A stretch of 64,000 nt of DNA, from NCBI RefSeq assembly GCF_008386315.1, contig NZ_CP043808.1, forward strand, positions 1,922,001-1,986,000, in the 5' to 3' direction. Made by a program: the position numbers and the translations under genes. Numbering within the stretch: position 1 is the first letter of the stretch; every line of letters begins with the position of its first letter. Source of the DNA: Serinicoccus marinus DSM 15273 (GTDB lineage Bacteria > Actinomycetota > Actinomycetes > Actinomycetales > Dermatophilaceae). Shown piece by piece: positions 45,926 to 54,815 of the stretch. The notes beneath the pieces are model-generated. The model had not been told where the DNA came from and did not search any database. It saw only the letters and a program-made list of their open reading frames with translations.

Positions 45926-46431
45926 CCCAGACTCTCCTTCTCCTGCATCGCCCCGAGCCCCTGCGCGCCCAGCTCCTCGCGCAGCCGGGCGATGGCGTGG
46001 TGCGACAGGCTCTTCACCGTGCCTGGTCGCACCCCCATGACCTGCGCCGTCTGCGCCTCGGTGAGGTCCTCGAAATAGCGCAGCACGAGCGCCGCCCGCT
46101 GGCGGGGCGGCAGGGTCCGCAGCGCCGCGTGCACCTCGTCGTCGCGCGCCCGGGCCTCGGCGCCATCAGGTATACCGCGCTCCGGCAGGCGCTCCACCGC
46201 CACCTCCCGACGGGTCCGACGCCACCACGAGACCCGCTTGCGGTAGATGACGCGGCGCACGAAGCCGTCCGGGTTGTCCACGCTCTCCCACTTCTCCGCG
46301 AGGGCGATGAGGGCCTCCTGCAGCAGGTCCTCGGCGAGGTCGACGTCACCGCAGAGCAGGTAGGCGGCACGGCGCAGCCGCGGCCCTCGGGCCGCCACGA
46401 ACTCGCCGTAGGCTGGATCCGCCGTCAGCAC
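45922..46431 (-). CDS. ECF sigma factor, SigE family
   Basis: A 169-residue ECF sigma factor. Region 2 (RLRRAAYLLCGDVDLAEDLL, with QEALIALAEKW) and region 4 (LPPRQRAALVLRYFEDLTEA, with MGVRPGTVKSLSHHAIARL) are clear, and there are no extra domains. It directs RNA polymerase to a small regulon. The next gene, overlapping by ATGA, encodes a single-span membrane protein that may hold it in check. Confidence 0.92.
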   Translation of the reverse strand: MLTADPAYGEFVAARGPRLRRAAYLLCGDVDLAEDLLQEALIALAEKWESVDNPDGFVRRVIYRKRVSWWRRTRREVAVERLPERGIPDGAEARARDDEVHAALRTLPPRQRAALVLRYFEDLTEAQTAQVMGVRPGTVKSLSHHAIARLREELGAQGLGAMQEKESLG

Positions 46432-46485
46432 CGCGGCCTCCTCTCGTGCTCCACACCAGGATGTCGCACCAGGGCCGCGAATGGT

Positions 46486-47616
46486 TCAGTTCGCGGGATC
46501 TCGCTGCGACCAAGCGGCGCCGAAGGCGGGGTAGCCGGGCAGCTCCAGCCTGCCGCGCGCCGGCGCCCACGACCTCCTCGCCCACACCGTCGCCTCCTCG
46601 CAGAGCGCCGCGACGTCCGGCAGCTCCTCGGCACAGGCGCGCGCCACCCAGCCCCACCGGTGCAGCAGCAGCGCCCGGAAGGCCGGGCCGGTCCTGCCCT
46701 CCGGCGCCATCGTGCGGTCGGCGACCGCGCCGTCGAGGAGCCACAGGGTGCCGGAGAGCACCCAGAGCGCCACCGCCGCACGCACCTGCCGCGGCCAGCG
46801 GGGGTCGGCGGCCAGACCGGGCAGGCTGCGCTTCGCCTCCCGGGTGAAGGCGGTCAGGGTGGCCTCGGTCAGACCGGCGGGCGGCGTGAAGACGCACCAG
46901 CAGGTGCTGAAGGGCTCGGCCGCGTAGGCCGCCTCGTAGGCCACGTGGCGCACCCCGGCGCCCTCGACGTCGAGCAGCCGGACCCCGGGCGGCGTGAGCA
47001 CCGCGTTGTCCGGGCAGGCGTCCCCGGGCCCCAGCACGTGCCGGTCGGTGTCGTGCCGCAGCTCGTCGACGACGTCCAGCGCCTGCGCGACCGCCGCGCG
47101 CCCGGACCGCAGGCCGGCGACGTCGACCAGGTGCTCCACCCCGCGCCGCGGGTAGTCCTCCTGCCACCGGCGGTCCTCGGCGAGCAGGGCGCTCCCGAGG
47201 TCGTCGCGCGCGTGGGCCAGCGACTCCGGCCCGGCCGCCAGGGAGCCGCCGAGCGTGCCCGCCCAGGCGACGGTATGCCCCCAGGCCGCCCCGGGGTCCG
47301 CCCCGAGCAGCGCGTCGGCGAGCGTGGCCCCTGCCCCGAGGTCCTCCATGACCAGCACCTGGGCCTCCTCATCGGCGAGGAGCAGCTCGGGGGTGCCGCG
47401 CAGGTGCCGGAGACCGACCATCTCCCGGCGCCAGCCCATCGCGGCGGACCGGCCCTCGGGCTGCGGGAGGAAGCGCTTGACCACGACCGAGGATCCCCAG
47501 GCGGCAGGTCCCCGCACCACCTCGCGCCGGGTGACCTCGGAGCGGGTCGACCCGCCCAGCGGCGACGGATCCCCCAGCCGCACCCCGTCCGGGAGCAGCC
47601 CCGTCAGGTCCGTCAT
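46486..47616 (-). CDS. aminoglycoside-phosphotransferase-fold kinase-like protein
   Basis: 376 residues with the APH/choline-kinase pattern. A lysine in VVVKRFLP (about residue 47), LVMEDLGAGATLADAL (hinge), HVLGPGDACPDNAVLTPPGV (catalytic loop; here GPGDACPDN where HGD..PxN is usual) and VRLLDVEGAG (in place of the DFG-like metal site). The missing catalytic histidine and altered loop suggest reduced or changed activity. The ATG at 47616 overlaps the nitronate-monooxygenase stop. Confidence 0.75.
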   Translation of the reverse strand: MTDLTGLLPDGVRLGDPSPLGGSTRSEVTRREVVRGPAAWGSSVVVKRFLPQPEGRSAAMGWRREMVGLRHLRGTPELLLADEEAQVLVMEDLGAGATLADALLGADPGAAWGHTVAWAGTLGGSLAAGPESLAHARDDLGSALLAEDRRWQEDYPRRGVEHLVDVAGLRSGRAAVAQALDVVDELRHDTDRHVLGPGDACPDNAVLTPPGVRLLDVEGAGVRHVAYEAAYAAEPFSTCWCVFTPPAGLTEATLTAFTREAKRSLPGLAADPRWPRQVRAAVALWVLSGTLWLLDGAVADRTMAPEGRTGPAFRALLLHRWGWVARACAEELPDVAALCEEATVWARRSWAPARGRLELPGYPAFGAAWSQRDPAN

Positions 47617-48632
47617 CCGGCCAGCTCGCGGACGATCTCGCCGGCCGGCCGCTCCTGCGCTGCCCGCCACCCGGAGCCGGCCCAGACGTGGAGGCGCTCG
47701 ACGTCGCCCTGCTCGGCCGCCGCGCGGCGCAGCGGCTTGGTCAGCTGGTCCACGACCGGGAAGGCGGCGGGGGCATCGGCATACTCACGGGTCCAGCCGT
47801 TGGCCACGGCACCGGCGACGCGCCCGGTGAAGGCCCGGGTGAGCACCCGCTCGGTGTGATGCTGACTCCGCAGCGCCGCCCGGTAGGTCCTCGACGCCCC
47901 GGACTCGTGCGCCAGCAGGATCGCGGTGCCGACCTGCACGCCGGCCGCGCCCGCGGCCAGGGCACGACGCACGTCACCGGGAGTCGTCACGCCGCCGGCC
48001 ACCACCGCCGGGACACCGAGCCGGGGCAGCGCTGCCTCGAGGAGGCCGAGGTGGTCGACCGGCTCCGGCTCGACCGACGGGTCGTGCGTCCCCCGGTGGC
48101 CACCGGCCTCCCTCCCCTGGAGCACCACGACGTCGGCGCCCGCCGCCTGCGCCGCGACGGCCTCCGCGACGCTCGTCGCGGTGAGGTGCACCTCGCAGCC
48201 CGCGCCCTTCCAGCGCTGCACCACCGAGGCGTCCGGCAGCCCGAAGGTGCAGGACACGACCGAGGGCGCCAGGGTCTCCACCAGGTGCACCTTGGCCTCC
48301 CAGTGGTCGGTGTCGTGCCAGCTCGGGAGGCCCACCTCGGTCCCCAGCGCAGCTGCCTCCCCGGCGATGTGTCCGGCGAAGTCGTCCACCCGCGGCTCGA
48401 GCGCGGCCCGGTCCAGCGGTCGCGGCACGAACAGGTTGACGCCGAAGGGACGGTCGGTGAGGTCGCGGACGTGCACGAGGTCGGCCGCCACCTGCTCGGG
48501 CGTGCGGTAGCCCGCGGCGAGCATCCCGAGCCCGCCGGCGTCGCTCACCGCGGCGGCGAGCAGCGGGCTGGACACGCCGCCGGCCATCGGGGCGCCGACG
48601 ACCGGTCGCTCCCAGGTCTCGACGAGGCTCAT
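47613..48632 (-). CDS. nitronate monooxygenase-family flavoprotein
   Basis: A 339-residue NMO/2-nitropropane-dioxygenase-type FMN barrel. APMAGGVSSPLLAAAVSDAG opens it. VVLQGREAGGHRGTHDP, AGGVTTPGDVRRALAAGAAG and VQVGTAILLAHES bind FMN phosphate, and the histidine in the GGHRG segment is the likely catalytic base. It oxidises alkyl nitronates such as propionate 3-nitronate, or acts as an enoyl reductase-like enzyme. It overlaps dgt upstream and the kinase-like gene downstream by ATGA. Confidence 0.88.
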   Translation of the reverse strand: MSLVETWERPVVGAPMAGGVSSPLLAAAVSDAGGLGMLAAGYRTPEQVAADLVHVRDLTDRPFGVNLFVPRPLDRAALEPRVDDFAGHIAGEAAALGTEVGLPSWHDTDHWEAKVHLVETLAPSVVSCTFGLPDASVVQRWKGAGCEVHLTATSVAEAVAAQAAGADVVVLQGREAGGHRGTHDPSVEPEPVDHLGLLEAALPRLGVPAVVAGGVTTPGDVRRALAAGAAGVQVGTAILLAHESGASRTYRAALRSQHHTERVLTRAFTGRVAGAVANGWTREYADAPAAFPVVDQLTKPLRRAAAEQGDVERLHVWAGSGWRAAQERPAGEIVRELAG

Positions 48633-49906
48633 GCGACCTCCCGCATCCGTCCGTGGACCGCCAGCGCCCGCGCGTCGGACAGGCTCGCCACCTGGTCGAC
48701 GACGGCCCGCAGCCGTGCCCGGTCCTCGCCCGCCTGCTCGGCGGCACGCACCGCCTCCGCGTGCAACGGGTCCAGCCGGCCCGGGTCCGTCGCGTAGTGC
48801 TCCACGAGCTCGGCGACGACCTGCTGCTGGTGCTCCATGGTGCTGCGCCGCTCCTCGCTGAGCATGACGAAGTGGGCCGCTACACCCTTGAGCGCGGCCG
48901 CCTGGGCGCGCACCCGGTCGGGGACGACGAGGTCCGCGGCATACCGGGTGAGCGGTCCGGGCCCGTGGCGCTCGCGCGTCGCCAGCTCGACGGTATGCAC
49001 GAAGTGACCGATGAGCCGCGAGGTCATGTCCTTGAGCGCCGCCAGGTCGGCGCGGGTGCCCGTGTGGCTGGTCGGCACCCACCCGGTGCCGAGGATCTCC
49101 CCCAGCGCCTCGCCGAGCGCGCCCTCGGCGAGGTCGGGTGCATACCAGTCGTGCGCGAGCGCGGCCACCGTCCGCTGCACGTCGGCGGAGCGCAACGCAC
49201 GCGGGTCGATGCGGCCCGAGGCGATCGCGTCCTCGACGTCGTGGACGCAGTAGGCGACGTCGTCGGCCCAGTCCATGACCTGCGCCTCGAGGCACCGGCG
49301 GTGGGGCTGACCCGTGGGCGCCCCCGACCGCACCCAGGCGAAGACGGGCGCGTCGTCGGGGTAGACGCCGAACTTGCCGGGCGGCGTGCCCTCGGGACCG
49401 GCACCACGGGACCAGGGGTACTTCGTCGCGGCGTCGAGGCTGGCCCGGGTCAGGTTGAGCCCGGCGGGACGACCGTCGTCGTGGCTGCGCTTCGCCTCCA
49501 GCCGGGTGAGTACCCGCAGCGACTGGGCGTTCCCCTCGAAGCCCCCGGCAGCCGCGGCGATCCGGTCCAGCGCGGCCTCCCCGTTGTGGCCGAAGGGCGG
49601 GTGCCCGATGTCGTGCGCGAGGCACGCGGTGTCGACGACATCGGCGTCGCACCCGAGGGCCGCGCCGAACTCCCGCCCGATCTGCGCCACCTCCAGCGAG
49701 TGGGTGAGGCGGTTGCGGACGAAGTCGTCGCTGGTCGGCGAGACCACCTGCGTGGTCGCCGCCAGCCGGCGCAACGCCGCCGAGTGCAGCACCCGCGCCC
49801 GGTCCCGGGCGAAGTCCTGCCGGTCGGACCGCTTCTGCGCAGGGTCCTCGGCCAGCCACCGCTCCCGGTCGGACGCGGCATACCCGCCCTGGCCCTCGCT
49901 GCTCAC
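48629..49906 (-). CDS. dgt: dGTP triphosphohydrolase-like HD protein
   Basis: A 425-residue deoxynucleotide triphosphohydrolase. The HD-domain metal ligands lie in RNRLTHSLEVAQIGR and CLAHDIGHPPFGHNGE, with the distal aspartate in MDWADDVAYCVHDVEDA. It hydrolyses dNTPs to deoxynucleosides and triphosphate, which balances pools and can limit phage. The start is GTG at 49906 (VSSEGQGGYAASDRERW), the family's usual N terminus. Last of the chain with the DUF2277 and HELAH genes upstream, first of dgt-NMO-kinase. Confidence 0.93.
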   Translation of the reverse strand: MSSEGQGGYAASDRERWLAEDPAQKRSDRQDFARDRARVLHSAALRRLAATTQVVSPTSDDFVRNRLTHSLEVAQIGREFGAALGCDADVVDTACLAHDIGHPPFGHNGEAALDRIAAAAGGFEGNAQSLRVLTRLEAKRSHDDGRPAGLNLTRASLDAATKYPWSRGAGPEGTPPGKFGVYPDDAPVFAWVRSGAPTGQPHRRCLEAQVMDWADDVAYCVHDVEDAIASGRIDPRALRSADVQRTVAALAHDWYAPDLAEGALGEALGEILGTGWVPTSHTGTRADLAALKDMTSRLIGHFVHTVELATRERHGPGPLTRYAADLVVPDRVRAQAAALKGVAAHFVMLSEERRSTMEHQQQVVAELVEHYATDPGRLDPLHAEAVRAAEQAGEDRARLRAVVDQVASLSDARALAVHGRMREVA

Positions 49907-49929
49907 CCCCGCAGCGTATGCCGCGCGCC

Positions 49930-50463
49930 TCACCCGCCGCGGCGTGGCTGCCCCCCGCCGCCGACCGTGGCACCGGCGTCGAGCCCGCGACGCCCGGTGA
50001 CCGCCGCCCGCAGCGAGCGCACGCCCCGCGCCAGCACCGGGCCGACCGGTCGCGTGGGCACGTCGACGTAGCCGCCCCGCTTCAGCCCCGCCCGGCGCTC
50101 GAAGACGCTGCGCGCCGCGCGGTCGCCGGTGCGCAGCCAGGACCACCCCATCGAGGCGAGGTAGAGCGGCAGAAACGGCAGCCCGAGGCAGGCGGCCCAC
50201 TGTCGGCTGTGCGCCAGCTCGTGGTCGAGCAGCCCCGGCCGCAGCGCCCGCAGCGCGTCGAGGTCGTGCCGGCTGATGACGACGTCACCGACGGTGAACG
50301 CGCCGGCCACCGGGAAGGACCAGCGGTAGTGGTCGGCGAGGTAGCACCGGGAGGGACCACGACGGACCCGGGCACCACCCGCAGCGGCGACGCCGAGACC
50401 GAGCGGCGTCGAGAGGTTGACCCAGTTGAGCAGGTGCCGGAGTCGATCCGCCCGCGAGGCCAT
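49930..50463 (-). CDS. hypothetical protein with HELAH motif
   Basis: A 177-residue protein that I do not recognise by name. DHELAHSRQWAA at about residue 85 resembles a zinc-peptidase HExxH site, followed by a hydrophobic LGLPFLPLYLASMGWSWL segment that may be membrane-associated, then a basic C terminus ending in QPRRGG. Similar DUF4157-like small proteins exist in actinobacteria. The ATG at 50463 shares one base with the DUF2277 stop (TGATG), so translation is coupled. Confidence 0.7.
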   Translation of the reverse strand: MASRADRLRHLLNWVNLSTPLGLGVAAAGGARVRRGPSRCYLADHYRWSFPVAGAFTVGDVVISRHDLDALRALRPGLLDHELAHSRQWAACLGLPFLPLYLASMGWSWLRTGDRAARSVFERRAGLKRGGYVDVPTRPVGPVLARGVRSLRAAVTGRRGLDAGATVGGGGQPRRGG

Positions 50464-50735
50464 CAGGCCGAGGCGTAGCGCTTGGCCGCGCGGGCCCGTG
50501 CCTTGGTCGCCTCCACGTCCCGGTCCTTCGGCGGTGCCGACGTGACCAGGGAGTCGAGCAGGTCCTGCGTCGCCGCGGCGATCGTGGCGACCGCCGTGGC
50601 GTAGGCCTGCTCGTTGGCCTGCGAGGGCTTGCTCGCGCCGCCGACCTTGCGGACGTACTGCAGCGCGGCGGCCTGCACCTCGGAGCGGGTGGCGGGCGGC
50701 TCGAAGTTGTTGAGCGGGCGGATGTTGCGGCACAT
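50463..50735 (-). CDS. DUF2277-family protein
   Basis: A 90-residue protein of the pattern MCRNIRPLNNFEPPATRSEV followed by AALQYVRKVGGASKPSQAN, the conserved DUF2277 signature. The function is unknown. The ATG at 50735 fits the invariant MCRNI start. It is divergent from the aminotransferase gene with 60 bp between them. Confidence 0.88.
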   Translation of the reverse strand: MCRNIRPLNNFEPPATRSEVQAAALQYVRKVGGASKPSQANEQAYATAVATIAAATQDLLDSLVTSAPPKDRDVEATKARARAAKRYASA

Positions 50736-50795
50736 GCCGCCCACTCTGCCACGCCCCCAGCGGCCCCGTCCGGTGCTGCCGCTAGGGTCGGGACC

Positions 50796-52043
50796 ATGGG
50801 CACCTTGTGGCATCCGTTCTCCGATATGGGCGCGGTCGAGCAGACCGGCGAGCTGATCCTCACCCGCGGCGAGGGGGTCCACGTCTACGACCGGGACGAC
50901 CGGCGCTACCTCGACGCGACGGCGGGGCTGTGGTTCACCAACGTCGGCCACGGCCGTGGTGAGCTGGCCGACGCCGCCGCCGAGCAGATGCGCCGGATCG
51001 CGGCATACTCCACCTTCGGCGACTACGCCACCGACACGGCGGTGGCCCTCGCCGACCGGTTGGAGGGCATCGCCCCGGTCGCCGGGAGCAAGATCTTCTT
51101 CACCTCCGGCGGCTCGGACTCCATCGACACGGCCGCCAAGATGGCGCGCCGCTACTGGGTCGAGCAGGGACGGCCGGACAAGACGGTCTTGCTCTCGCGC
51201 TCCAAGGCCTACCACGGCATGCACTACGCCGGCACCGCACTGGCGGGGATCCCGGGCAACCGCGAGGGCTACGGCGAGTTGGTGCCCGACACCGCGCAGG
51301 TCGAGTGGGACTCCGCGGAGAGCCTGCGGTCGACGATCGAGGGCGTGGGCGCCGACCGGGTCGCGGCCTTCTTCTGCGAGCCGATCATCGGCGCCGGCGG
51401 GGTCTACCTCCCGCCCGAGGGCTACCTCGCGGAGGTCCGCAAGATCTGCACCGAGCACGACATCCTCTTCGTCGCCGACGAGGTCATCACCGGCTACGGC
51501 CGCTTCGGCGGCTCGTGGTTCGCCAGCGCGGCGCTCGGGCTGGAGCCGGACATGGTCGCCACGGCCAAGGGGCTGACCAGCGGGTATGCCCCGATGGGCG
51601 CCGTCCTCGTCGCACCCCGCGTGTGGGAGCCGTTCTTCCGGCCGGGGGCCGGGGTCTGGTTCCGGCACGGCTACACCTACTCCGGGCACGCGGCCTCGGC
51701 AGCCGTGGCCCTGGCCAACCTCGACCTCATCGAGCGGGAAGGCCTGCTGGACGAGGCCGACCGGCTCGCGCAGACCCTGCACCGTGAGCTGGCCCCGCTG
51801 GCCGGGCACGACCACGTCATCGAGGTCCGCTCCGGCCTGGGTGCCGTGGCCGCGATCCAGCTCGCCGACCCGGCGACGGCGATGCGCTTCGCCGTCGACG
51901 TGCGCGGGCACGGGGTGGCGACCCGCGCGTGCGGCGCCGGTGCCATCCAGGTCTCGCCCGCCTTCGTCATGACCGACGAGCAGGTGCAGGAGCTGGCCGG
52001 TGCGCTGCGCGCGGCCCTGGACGCGATGCCGGCGGCGGCATGA
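50796..52043 (+). CDS. class III aminotransferase
   Basis: A 415-residue PLP enzyme of the omega-amino-acid/GABA-pyruvate type. YLDATAGLWFTNVGHG, FTSGGSDSIDTAAKMARRYW (phosphate loop), SRSKAYHGMHYAGTALAGI, FVADEVITGYGR and the PLP lysine in TAKGLTSGYAPMG (about residue 257) are in place. The substrate is an amine or omega-amino acid; not assignable here. TAGGGT lies 7 bp before the ATG (leaderless). Its stop overlaps the sulfurtransferase start. Confidence 0.93.
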   Translation: MGTLWHPFSDMGAVEQTGELILTRGEGVHVYDRDDRRYLDATAGLWFTNVGHGRGELADAAAEQMRRIAAYSTFGDYATDTAVALADRLEGIAPVAGSKIFFTSGGSDSIDTAAKMARRYWVEQGRPDKTVLLSRSKAYHGMHYAGTALAGIPGNREGYGELVPDTAQVEWDSAESLRSTIEGVGADRVAAFFCEPIIGAGGVYLPPEGYLAEVRKICTEHDILFVADEVITGYGRFGGSWFASAALGLEPDMVATAKGLTSGYAPMGAVLVAPRVWEPFFRPGAGVWFRHGYTYSGHAASAAVALANLDLIEREGLLDEADRLAQTLHRELAPLAGHDHVIEVRSGLGAVAAIQLADPATAMRFAVDVRGHGVATRACGAGAIQVSPAFVMTDEQVQELAGALRAALDAMPAAA

Positions 52044-52891
52044 CCGGCCCGCTGGTCACGACCACGCAGCTGCAGGGCATGCGGGTCGGGCCGGAGACGG
52101 ACCGCCCGGTGCTCGTGGACGTGCGCTGGAGCCTCGGCGCGGGCGTCGCGACCAACCGGGCGGCCCATCTCGAGCTGCACCTGCCGGGGGCCGCCTTCCT
52201 CGACCTGGAGGGCGTCCTGTCCGACCCGCTCCCCGGCGACGGTCACGGCGGCCGCCATCCGATGCCCTCGGCGGAGCGGGTGCAGGAGGGGCTGCGTGCC
52301 GCCGGCGTCCGCGCCGACCGTCCGGTCGTGTTCTACGACGCCGGCCCGGGGCTGGGCGCGGCGCGGGCGTGGTGGGTCGCGGCCTACTACGGCCTCGAGC
52401 GGGCCGCGGTGCTCGACGGTGGGCTCGCCGCGTGGACCGCCGCCGGGCTGCCGGTCGAGGGGGGCGCGGTCCAGCCCGAGCCGGGCGACGTCGTCGTGGA
52501 ACCCGGCGGCCGTGAGCTGCTCGACGCCGACGCGGTCCAGGAGCACCTCGCCGCGGGCGGCCAGCTGCTGGATGCCCGGCCCGCCGACCGCTACCGCGGT
52601 GAGAACGAGACGATCGACCCGGTCGCCGGCCACGTCCCTGGCGCGCTGAGCCTGCCGGCGCTCTCGCTCGTCGGTGAGCAGGGCTTCGTCGACGCCGAGC
52701 ACGTCGTCACCGCACTGACCGGGGCAGGCGGGCGCACCGACCGTCCCACCGCGGTCTACTGCGGGTCGGGGGTGCAGGCCGCGCACCTCGCCCTGGCCCT
52801 GGAGGCACGCGGGGTCGGCCCGCGGCCGGCGGTCTACGTCGGCTCGTGGAGCGACTGGATCAGCGACCCCTCGCGCCCGGTCGAGCGCTGA
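52040..52891 (+). CDS. two-domain sulfurtransferase (rhodanese)
   Basis: A 283-residue tandem rhodanese. The N-terminal inactive domain has the CH2-like VLVDVRWSLG and HLPGAAFLDLE. The C-terminal domain holds the catalytic cysteine C241 in VYCGSGVQAAH; the CGSGV loop is typical of 3-mercaptopyruvate/thiosulfate sulfurtransferases. It transfers sulfane sulfur to cyanide or thiols. The ATG overlaps the aminotransferase stop (ATGA), so it is in the same operon. Confidence 0.92.
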   Translation: MTGPLVTTTQLQGMRVGPETDRPVLVDVRWSLGAGVATNRAAHLELHLPGAAFLDLEGVLSDPLPGDGHGGRHPMPSAERVQEGLRAAGVRADRPVVFYDAGPGLGAARAWWVAAYYGLERAAVLDGGLAAWTAAGLPVEGGAVQPEPGDVVVEPGGRELLDADAVQEHLAAGGQLLDARPADRYRGENETIDPVAGHVPGALSLPALSLVGEQGFVDAEHVVTALTGAGGRTDRPTAVYCGSGVQAAHLALALEARGVGPRPAVYVGSWSDWISDPSRPVER

Positions 52892-53416
52892 TCAGGAGCC
52901 GAAGGCCTGGACCAGCTCCCGGTTGAAGGCTGCCAGGTCGGCCGGGGTGCGGCTGGAGACCAGCCAGCTGTCGACCACGACCTCCTCGTCGACCCACGTG
53001 GCCCCGGCGTTGCGCAGGTCGGTCTGCAGCGAAGGGAAGGACGTCATCCGCCGCCCGTCGAGGACGTCGGCGTCGGTGAGGATCCACGCCCCGTGGCAGA
53101 TCACCGCGACGGGCTTCGCCTGCTGGCCGAAGTGCCGGGCGAAGGCGACGGCGTCGGTCTCCATCCGCAGGTGGTCGGCGTTGCCGGTGCCGCCGGGCAG
53201 CACGAGCGCGTCGTAGTCCGCGGGGTCGGCGTCGCCGACGACGGCGTCCACGTCCTGAGAATGCCCGTTCTTCCCGGTGATCGACCCGCCCTCCGGCGCG
53301 ATCATGTGGGCGCTCCCGCCCGCCTCCACGACGGCGTTCCACGGGCTGGTGAGCTCGCTGTCCTCGAATCCGTCCGTGGCCAGGAAGGCCACCTTCTTGC
53401 CGTCAAGTTGTCCCAT
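52892..53416 (-). CDS. PfpI/DJ-1-family protein
   Basis: A 174-residue PfpI/YhbO-class protein with the elbow cysteine C107 in AVICHGAWIL and the glutamate in DGFEDSEL (residue about 18). It belongs to glyoxal/general stress proteins. The ATG at 53416 is chosen; a GTG three codons upstream is possible. It is convergent with the sulfurtransferase gene, the stops being adjacent. It is related to the protein at 36392-36961 but not a recent duplicate. Confidence 0.9.
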   Translation of the reverse strand: MGQLDGKKVAFLATDGFEDSELTSPWNAVVEAGGSAHMIAPEGGSITGKNGHSQDVDAVVGDADPADYDALVLPGGTGNADHLRMETDAVAFARHFGQQAKPVAVICHGAWILTDADVLDGRRMTSFPSLQTDLRNAGATWVDEEVVVDSWLVSSRTPADLAAFNRELVQAFGS

Positions 53417-53463
53417 GTCCCCCACGGTAGGAGCCGTCCGGCCGTGCCGCAGGGTGGAAGCGC

Positions 53464-54678
53464 TCAGCCCCCGCTGACCGACAGCTCGGCCTGCGCGACC
53501 TCGGCCTGCTGGAGCCCGTCGAGCTCACGGCTCTCGAGCCACCGGTCGGGCAGCGCCACGACGCGCGGCGACCCGGCGCGCCCCCGCTGGCCGTCGGCGG
53601 CCTCCCCCGGCCAGGGCTGGTCGAGGTCCAGGGTGGCGATGAGCTCGTCGAGGTCGGCGAGAGAGTCGACGAGCCCGAGCCGGTGCCGCAGCTCGCCCCC
53701 GACCCGGAAGCCCTTGGTGTACCACGCGATGTGCTTGCGGATGTCGCGGCAGCCACGACCCTCGTCCTCGTGGAAGTCCGCGAGCAGCTCGGCGTGCCGG
53801 CGCAGCACCCGGCATACCTCCCGGAGCGTGGGCTCCACCCGCACCCGCGAGCCGGCGAAGGCGGCCGCGAGGTCGGTGAACAGCCACGGCCGACCCAGGC
53901 AGCCGCGCCCGACGACCACGCCGTCGCAGCCGGTCTGCTCGACCATCGCCAGGGCGTCGTCAGCCGACCAGATGTCGCCGTTGCCGAGCACCGGGATCGA
54001 GGTGACGGCCTGCTTGAGCTCGGCGATCCGGGACCAGTCCGCCTGCCCGGAGTAGGCCTGCGCGGCGGTGCGGGCGTGGAGCGCCACCGCGGCCGCGCCC
54101 TCCTGCTCGGCGGTGCGTCCGGCGTCGAGGAAGGTCTCGTGGTCGGCGTCGATGCCGACGCGCATCTTGACGGTGACCGGTATGCCCGCCGGCGCCGCCT
54201 CGCGCACCGCGGCGCGGACGATCCCGCGGAAGAGGTCGGCCTTCCACGGCAGCGCCGCTCCCCCGCCCTTGCGGGTCACCTTGGGCACCGGACACCCGAA
54301 GTTGAGGTCGACGTGGTCGGCCCGGTCCTCCTCCGCGAGCATCCGCACCGCGGCCCCGACGGTGCCGGGGTCGACGCCGTAGAGCTGGATCGAGCGGGGC
54401 GTCTCCGCCGCGCCGTGCTCGATCAGCTTCATCGAGATCGGAGTGCGCTCGACCAGGGCACGGGAGGTGATCATCTCGCTGACGTAGAGGCACCCGGAGC
54501 CGGACAGGGTGGGCCGGTCGGGTGACCCGGCAGCGGCGAGCCCCTGGTCGCCGTACTCCCGGCAGAGCTGACGGAACGCCCGGTTGGTGATGCCGGCCAT
54601 CGGTGCCAGCACCACGGGCGAGTCGATGGTGTGCGGGCCGATCTGCAGCGGCGGGAGGGCAGGGGCGGTGATCGTCAT
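53464..54678 (-). CDS. dusB: tRNA-dihydrouridine synthase
   Basis: A 404-residue FMN enzyme that reduces uridines in tRNA D loops. VVLAPMAGITNRAFRQLCRE opens the barrel. The catalytic cysteine is C129 in DLNFGCPVPKVTRKGGGAAL, and HARTAAQAYSG and VVGRGCLGRPW bind FMN. Between CREYG and YVSEMITSRAL there is an insert of about 20 residues (GLAAAGSPDRPTLSG). The C-terminal helical domain binds tRNA. The ATG at 54678 matches homologues. Divergent from the Rieske gene. Confidence 0.93.
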   Translation of the reverse strand: MTITAPALPPLQIGPHTIDSPVVLAPMAGITNRAFRQLCREYGDQGLAAAGSPDRPTLSGSGCLYVSEMITSRALVERTPISMKLIEHGAAETPRSIQLYGVDPGTVGAAVRMLAEEDRADHVDLNFGCPVPKVTRKGGGAALPWKADLFRGIVRAAVREAAPAGIPVTVKMRVGIDADHETFLDAGRTAEQEGAAAVALHARTAAQAYSGQADWSRIAELKQAVTSIPVLGNGDIWSADDALAMVEQTGCDGVVVGRGCLGRPWLFTDLAAAFAGSRVRVEPTLREVCRVLRRHAELLADFHEDEGRGCRDIRKHIAWYTKGFRVGGELRHRLGLVDSLADLDELIATLDLDQPWPGEAADGQRGRAGSPRVVALPDRWLESRELDGLQQAEVAQAELSVSGG

Positions 54679-54815
54679 GGCGACCCCATTGTCCCATCGC
54701 CCGACCGGCGGCGGGCACGCGTCATCGCCTCCGCCAGCACCACCACCGGGACAACCACCGTCACCACGGGGCCTGCGCACAGCGCCTCCACAGGTTCGCC
54801 CGGTTGAGTGTCGGC

